Shown here piece after piece: positions 60,162 through 64,000 of a stretch of 64,000 nt of DNA. Each line of letters begins with the position of its first letter. The stretch's first letter is position 1. Under the pieces are notes generated by a model, which made no database searches, was not told the DNA's origin, and saw only the letters and a program-made list of their open reading frames with translations. The stretch lies in assembly GCF_002864685.1 (NCBI RefSeq), contig NZ_NMQZ01000002.1, positions 62,001 to 126,000 of the forward strand. The letters run 5' to 3'. Both the position numbers and the translations under genes were made by a program. This stretch comes from Alloalcanivorax mobilis (GTDB taxonomy: Bacteria; Pseudomonadota; Gammaproteobacteria; Pseudomonadales; Alcanivoracaceae).

Positions 60162-60692
60162 ATGATGAGTACCATTGAAAAGCGCGGCGATGGCACCAGG
60201 GTTTCGTGGTTTCAATTATACCTGCACGGTCTGGGCGTGTCGGTGCACGATAACGCTCAGGCGTTCGGTTTTTCGATACTGATCACGGTGACCTATGGCA
60301 TTGTCTCGGGCGTGTCCGGCAAGCCGTCTTCCCTGGAACTGACCGGCTTTGCCCTGTCGGCGGTGGGCGCCCTGTCATTATTGAACGTATTGGTCGCCTT
60401 CTTGAAAAAAGACGAACCGGATGAGGTTGAGCGTTCGTACGTTTTGCTGGTGGCCACAGCCACGGATTTTCTCTCGGTCGGTGCCGGCCTTGGCGCCGCG
60501 TTCGCCACCGCCAACATTTCCCACGGTGCTTTTCACGGTGCTCTTCACAGTACTCTCCACGGCACTCTCCACGGCGCCTTCCACAACTGGTTGCCCTGGG
60601 TGCTGACGCCGTTTCTGGCCGGGCTTAGCTATGCTCTGGTGCAGGGCCTGCAGATCGCGGTGGCACGGCGTGGTGCCGATGTGCGGGGCTGA
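60162..60692 (+). CDS. Hypothetical membrane protein with His-rich repeat loop
   Basis: A 176-residue membrane protein with about four to five helices. Between helices, residues ~123-146 read as a five-fold 4-residue repeat H-G/S-x-x/L/F ('HGAFHGALHSTLHGTLHGAF'), encoded by imperfect 12-base units. The clustered histidines could bind metal or simply reflect repeat expansion. Starts at ATG 60162 or 60165; a long open frame upstream is not supported. No family recognised. Confidence 0.6.
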   Translation: MMSTIEKRGDGTRVSWFQLYLHGLGVSVHDNAQAFGFSILITVTYGIVSGVSGKPSSLELTGFALSAVGALSLLNVLVAFLKKDEPDEVERSYVLLVATATDFLSVGAGLGAAFATANISHGAFHGALHSTLHGTLHGAFHNWLPWVLTPFLAGLSYALVQGLQIAVARRGADVRG

Positions 60693-60754
60693 GCAGTGCC
60701 GGTCGAGTATCAGAGGGCACCAGATTTTCGCCCAATAAAACACGGAGAGTCGGC

Positions 60755-61105
60755 ATGAACATCAAACGCATCATGGCCAACACGGCAACGCCGGACCCGC
60801 ACCAGGCCGAACGCTTCTACGGCGACATTCTGGGCCTGGATACGCTGATGGACCACGGCTGGTTCCGCACCTATGGCAGTGATGAAAAAATGACGGTGCA
60901 GATCAGTTTCGGCAGCGAGGGGGGCTCCGGCACGGCGGTGCCGGATCTGTCCATTGAGGTGGACGACCTGGACGCGGCCCTGGCCCGTTTTCAGGCGGCG
61001 AAGGTGCCGATTGAGTACGGGCCGGTCAGCGAGCCCTGGGGTGTGCGGCGGTTCTATGTGCGCGATCCGTTCGGAAAACTGCTTAATATTCTGCAGCATC
61101 AGTGA
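60755..61105 (+). CDS. VOC family protein
   Basis: A 116-residue vicinal-oxygen-chelate protein: 'TATPDPHQAERFYGDILGLD', 'MTVQISFGSEGGSGTAVPDL' and 'VRRFYVRDPFGKLLNILQH', the latter with the metal-binding Glu position replaced by Asn/Leu region. CGGAGAG lies before the ATG. Function unspecified within the glyoxalase/bleomycin-resistance superfamily; a decayed relative sits 870 bases upstream. Confidence 0.85.
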   Translation: MNIKRIMANTATPDPHQAERFYGDILGLDTLMDHGWFRTYGSDEKMTVQISFGSEGGSGTAVPDLSIEVDDLDAALARFQAAKVPIEYGPVSEPWGVRRFYVRDPFGKLLNILQHQ

Positions 61106-61144
61106 GCAACCACCGATAGCCCGCCGATAATCGAGGCCGTTGGC

Positions 61145-62227
61145 TTAGCGCCTTGTTTCTTCCCGCCACCACGCGGTACCGGCGTGGGGGGCATTCAGGT
61201 CCACCCTCTCGCCCATCACCGGCGTGCTTAAGCTCACCCGCCGCTCGCTGGCCAGGGCGGTGATCCGTTCGAACGGCTGCTCCCAGGGGTGCATGGCGAG
61301 GTCGAAGGTGCCGTTGTGGATCGGCAGCAGCCAGCGCCCGCGCAGGTCCAGGTGGGCTTGCAGGGTTTGCTCGGGCTGCATGTGCACGAACGCCCAGCGT
61401 GGGTCGTAGGCGCCGGTCTCCATCAGGGTCAGGTCGAACGGGCCGTAGGCGTCCCCAATCGCTTTGAAACCGTCGAAGTAACCGCTGTCGCCGCTGAAGA
61501 ACACGCGCAGGTCGCCGGCCTGAATCACCCAGGACGCCCACAGGCTGCGGTCACCGTCGGCCAGGCCACGACCGGAAAAGTGCTGCGCTGGGGTGGCGGT
61601 CAGGCGCAGGCCCTCGACTTCGGTGGACTGCCACCAGTCCAACTGCTCGACCTTGGCCGGGTCCACGCCCCATCTCACTAACTGGTCGCCGACGCCCAGC
61701 GGCGCGATAAAGCGGCGGGCTTTGTCCGCCAGGCGGCGGACCGCGTCCCGGTCCAGGTGGTCGTAGTGGTTGTGCGAGAGGATCACGCCGGCGATTGGCG
61801 GCAGGGCGTCCAGGTCAATGGGCGGCTTATGGAAACGCGCCGGGCCGGCCCATTGCACCGGCGAGGCGCGCTCGCTGAACACCGGGTCGGTGAGCCAGTA
61901 GCGGCCGTTCAGTTTGAGCAACACGGTGGAGTGACCAAGCCGGTAGAGGCTGCCGTTCGGGGCCGCTTCCAATTCAACGCGAGTCAGTGAGCGTACCGGA
62001 ATAGGGCGATCTGGCACGGTCCCCGCCGGTTTCGCGAACAGGAAGGTCCGGGCCAGCTTCAACCCCTGCCACCAGCCCATTGCGGGGCGTGGCGCTGGAT
62101 TATGAAAGCGGCCGTCATGATGCTGCGGTGATTGCGGATAGGTGGGCGGGGTGCCGCATCGGGTGTAGGCGGTATGAACGGTCACGGCGAGGGCTCCAAG
62201 CAGTAAAACGATGAGAAGGCGCTTCAT
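61145..62227 (-). CDS. MBL-fold metallo-hydrolase (NAPE-PLD/UlaG-like)
   Basis: A 360-residue hydrolase with an N-terminal hydrophobic anchor or signal ('RLLIVLLLGALAVTVHTAY'). Metal-site motif 'SHNHYDHLD' (HxHxDH), later 'TPAQHFSGRG', 'VFFSGDSGYFDGF' and 'HNGTFDLAMHPW', the order found in N-acyl-phosphatidylethanolamine phospholipase D-like proteins. Probably periplasmic or membrane-bound; acts on a lipid or lactone ester. Divergent from a TetR gene with a palindromic operator. Confidence 0.88.
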   Translation of the reverse strand: MKRLLIVLLLGALAVTVHTAYTRCGTPPTYPQSPQHHDGRFHNPAPRPAMGWWQGLKLARTFLFAKPAGTVPDRPIPVRSLTRVELEAAPNGSLYRLGHSTVLLKLNGRYWLTDPVFSERASPVQWAGPARFHKPPIDLDALPPIAGVILSHNHYDHLDRDAVRRLADKARRFIAPLGVGDQLVRWGVDPAKVEQLDWWQSTEVEGLRLTATPAQHFSGRGLADGDRSLWASWVIQAGDLRVFFSGDSGYFDGFKAIGDAYGPFDLTLMETGAYDPRWAFVHMQPEQTLQAHLDLRGRWLLPIHNGTFDLAMHPWEQPFERITALASERRVSLSTPVMGERVDLNAPHAGTAWWREETRR

Positions 62228-62248
62228 GGCGACGTCCTGGACAATACA

Positions 62249-62261
62249 CTACACAGTGTAG
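62249..62261. promoter_or_regulatory. TetR operator in the mbl-tetR interval
   Basis: Perfect palindrome CTACAC-A-GTGTAG. A degenerate second site, CCACGCAGTGTAG (62284-62296), lies 35 bases on; together they could control both divergent genes. Confidence 0.72.
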
Positions 62262-62332
62262 TTTTCACTTTTGAACAAGTAAACCACGCAGTGTAGAGTT
62301 GCCTCGCGCCTTCCACTGCCCAGGTCTCCGCC

Positions 62333-62950
62333 ATGCCTCGTGCCCCGCAACGTCTCACCGACCGCAAACGCGAGGCAATCCTGCGCGCGGCGGTGGAGGA
62401 GTTCCGCGCGGCCGGCTATGAGGCCACCAGCATGGATCGCATCGCCGCCGCCGCCGCCGTGTCCAAGCGCACGGTCGGCAATCACTTTCCCAGTAAAGAG
62501 GCGTTGTTCGGCGAGATCCTCGAACAACTGTGGCGCAGCAGCGCGGCCAGCGTAGATCTGGCCTACCGGGCCGACCGGCCCCTGGAGGCGCAACTTCGGA
62601 CTCTGCTTATGCAAAAACTGCTGCTGCTTGGCGACCCCAATTTTATCGATCTGGCCAGGGTGGCGCTGGCCGAGATCATCCACGCCCCGGCCCGCGCCCA
62701 GGCCATTGTTGGCCGCATGGACGAGAAGGAAAGCGGCGTGACCCGTTGGGTGCGCGCCGCCGTGGCGGACGGCAGCCTGGCCCAGGTGGACCCGGACTTC
62801 GCCGGCCATCAGTTGCAGGGGCTGGTGAAGAGCTTCGCGTTCTGGCCCCAGGTCACGCTGGGGCAGCCGCCGCTCACCGAGGCTGAGCGCGAGCGCGTGG
62901 TTGATTCGGCGGTGGCCCTGTTTCTGGGGTGCTACGCGCGCCGCGTGTGA
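62333..62950 (+). CDS. TetR-family transcriptional regulator
   Basis: A 205-residue TetR repressor: 'ATSMDRIAAAAAVSKRTVGN' and 'HFPSKEALFGEILEQLW' form the DNA-binding domain; the C-terminal domain resembles the AefR-like group ('GDPNFIDLARVALAEIIHAP'). It likely represses itself and the divergent MBL hydrolase gene through the CTACAC-A-GTGTAG site. Confidence 0.9.
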   Translation: MPRAPQRLTDRKREAILRAAVEEFRAAGYEATSMDRIAAAAAVSKRTVGNHFPSKEALFGEILEQLWRSSAASVDLAYRADRPLEAQLRTLLMQKLLLLGDPNFIDLARVALAEIIHAPARAQAIVGRMDEKESGVTRWVRAAVADGSLAQVDPDFAGHQLQGLVKSFAFWPQVTLGQPPLTEAERERVVDSAVALFLGCYARRV

Positions 62951-62974
62951 GGGCCTGGTCGGCCCGATTGCCAT

Positions 62975-63403
62975 TCAAGGCGTTCCTCCGGCGAACTGCT
63001 CCTTGCCCATTAATACGTCCAGGCGGTGTACATGGGCCGGGCACGCCAGGATTGCGTTCATTCGTTCCACGTCCCGAAAGATGTCACCGCCGCCACCCTC
63101 CACATGGGCCTGGCGCCCGGCCAGATTGGGAAACACCTCGAAGATACCGAACACGGTTTGCGAATAGCGCACTGCGTACCAGGGGCCGGTGGCCGGCTCG
63201 TCCCGCACGCAGCCGAGAATGTCCTCGAGCATGCGGATCACCGCGTGTTCCTGGCCCGGCAGGGCCTCGATGTGGATGTAGAAGGCTTTCTTGCCGTCTT
63301 CGCCGTGGTCGCCGGACACCTGCACGCCACGGTGCGGGCGGGTCGGCTCGGCGGGGCCAGATGGCGGGGCGGGGCCCGGAATGCGGGGAATGGTGTCGGT
63401 CAT
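62975..63403 (-). CDS. Antibiotic biosynthesis monooxygenase-like protein
   Basis: A 142-residue protein: a Pro-rich N-terminal ~35 residues, then an ABM-type ferredoxin-like domain ('KKAFYIHIEALPGQEHAVIR', 'GPWYAVRYSQTVFGIFEVFP'). Such small dimeric enzymes oxidise quinols or detoxify aromatic compounds. ATG 63403 has AAAGGAG upstream. Substrate unknown. Confidence 0.8.
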   Translation of the reverse strand: MTDTIPRIPGPAPPSGPAEPTRPHRGVQVSGDHGEDGKKAFYIHIEALPGQEHAVIRMLEDILGCVRDEPATGPWYAVRYSQTVFGIFEVFPNLAGRQAHVEGGGGDIFRDVERMNAILACPAHVHRLDVLMGKEQFAGGTP

Positions 63404-63532
63404 CGTTGATCTCCTTTGCAAAGAGACCACGATAGCCGGGCAGGCGGAGCGGGCGGTGCGTGAAGCTCGCCACTTTTTGCCTGATTGTCCGTATCTCTGT
63501 ACCCGACCCCGGGTGTCGGATCACAATGGGGC

Positions 63533-64000
63533 ATGTCCGATTCCTTGCGCCAGGCGGTTCACTGCTACACACAACGGCACGCCAACGCCAACGCCAGCGG
63601 CGTGGCCGGCACGCCGGTGTCCGGTCTGTTGCTGATTCGCGGCACCGCCCCCAGTGCGCTCGAGCATGCCATCGCCAACCCTCTGATCTGTCTGGTGCTG
63701 CAGGGGAGCAAACAGGTCAGCATCGGCAATCGCAATTTCACCTTCGTCGGCGGCGACTCGATGATCGTGACCGCCAATCAACCCACGGTCACCCGCATCA
63801 GCCAGGCCAGTGTCGCCGCCCCCTACCTGGCGCTCGCCCTGGATCTGGACCCGGCGGTGATCGCCGAGTTGGGGGTCGCCATCAACCTGGCCGAATCAGC
63901 GGCAGCGGAGGCCAGCGCCGATGTGGAGGCCGGGCTGCGTGACGCCATGCTCCGCTTGCTGCGGCTGCTGGAACGGCCCCGCTCGCTGGCGGTGCTGCAA
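63533..64000 (+). CDS. AraC-family regulator, N-terminal part (cut by window end)
   Basis: The first 156 residues of an AraC-type regulator with the AraC_N (cupin-like) sensing domain: 'GTPVSGLLLIRGTAPSALEH', 'PLICLVLQGSKQVSIGNRNF', 'GGDSMIVTANQPTVTRI'. The DNA-binding C-terminal domain lies outside the window. ATG 63533 starts the first frame with this family match. Likely controls the divergent monooxygenase gene. Confidence 0.82.
   Translation, partial: MSDSLRQAVHCYTQRHANANASGVAGTPVSGLLLIRGTAPSALEHAIANPLICLVLQGSKQVSIGNRNFTFVGGDSMIVTANQPTVTRISQASVAAPYLALALDLDPAVIAELGVAINLAESAAAEASADVEAGLRDAMLRLLRLLERPRSLAVLQ

Overview
The window joins a conjugative mobile element (about 1-34.7 kb) to an ordinary high-GC chromosome (about 34.7-64 kb). 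Codon use, TAXI-type TRAP transport, NnrU, many TetR regulators and the Tn4371-like transfer genes suggest a high-GC gammaproteobacterium, possibly Alcanivorax- or Pseudomonas-like. The genus is a guess. No rRNA, tRNA or CRISPR array was seen.

1-14.4 kb: the transfer module of a Tn4371-family integrative conjugative element. A truncated MFS exporter is followed by a LysR regulator (traR position), an Eex-type lipoprotein, traG, a CopG-like gene, trbB-C-D-E-J, a second Eex-type lipoprotein, trbL-F-G-I and a DUF2274 gene. Most neighbours overlap by ATGA. Together they encode the mating-pair type IV secretion channel and its coupling protein. Integrase, relaxase and replication genes are not in view.

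14.4-34.7 kb: a lower-GC cargo region, almost all of it defence or toxin-like. In order: an ABC-three-component (ABC-3C) operon with a restriction-nuclease effector; a DUF2971 gene; a symE relic; a RhuM/Fic gene; two integron-cassette-type ORFs each followed by an attC-like site; a HEPN-motif protein; yefM-yoeB; parDE relics; DUF6429; a tetR relic; a cyclodeaminase-fold / GHKL-ATPase-nuclease / AbiH cluster ending in another attC-like site; then a minus-strand two-gene nuclease plus helical-protein operon that I do not recognise. A diverged ~250-bp repeat occurs three times, each time directly upstream of a different cargo gene. Three RAYT-type palindromic sequences also lie here. No integron integrase is visible, so this looks like attC-bearing cassettes without an integrase, carried inside an ICE.

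34.7-41.8 kb: lldD, then a Fic gene broken by a 25-bp tandem duplication. The Fic segment is flanked by two ~87-bp copies of the lldD 3' end, as expected for a small island inserted at that gene. Then a tetR plus DUF1348 operon, the AbiEi/AbiEii type IV toxin-antitoxin pair (with a palindrome centred on the abiEi start codon) and a membrane protein.

41.8-64 kb: chromosomal genes. TRAP-TAXI transporter with DUF1850; a membrane protein and TetR regulator with shared operators; hipBA; VOC protein; DadA-like oxidase; YdeI-like protein; TetR; NnrU; Rrf2 regulator divergent from a thioredoxin-reductase-like flavoprotein; small relics; methyltransferase; beta-propeller protein and regulator; DapA-like aldolase; VOC protein and a VOC relic; MBL-fold hydrolase divergent from TetR; monooxygenase; and an AraC-type regulator cut by the window end.
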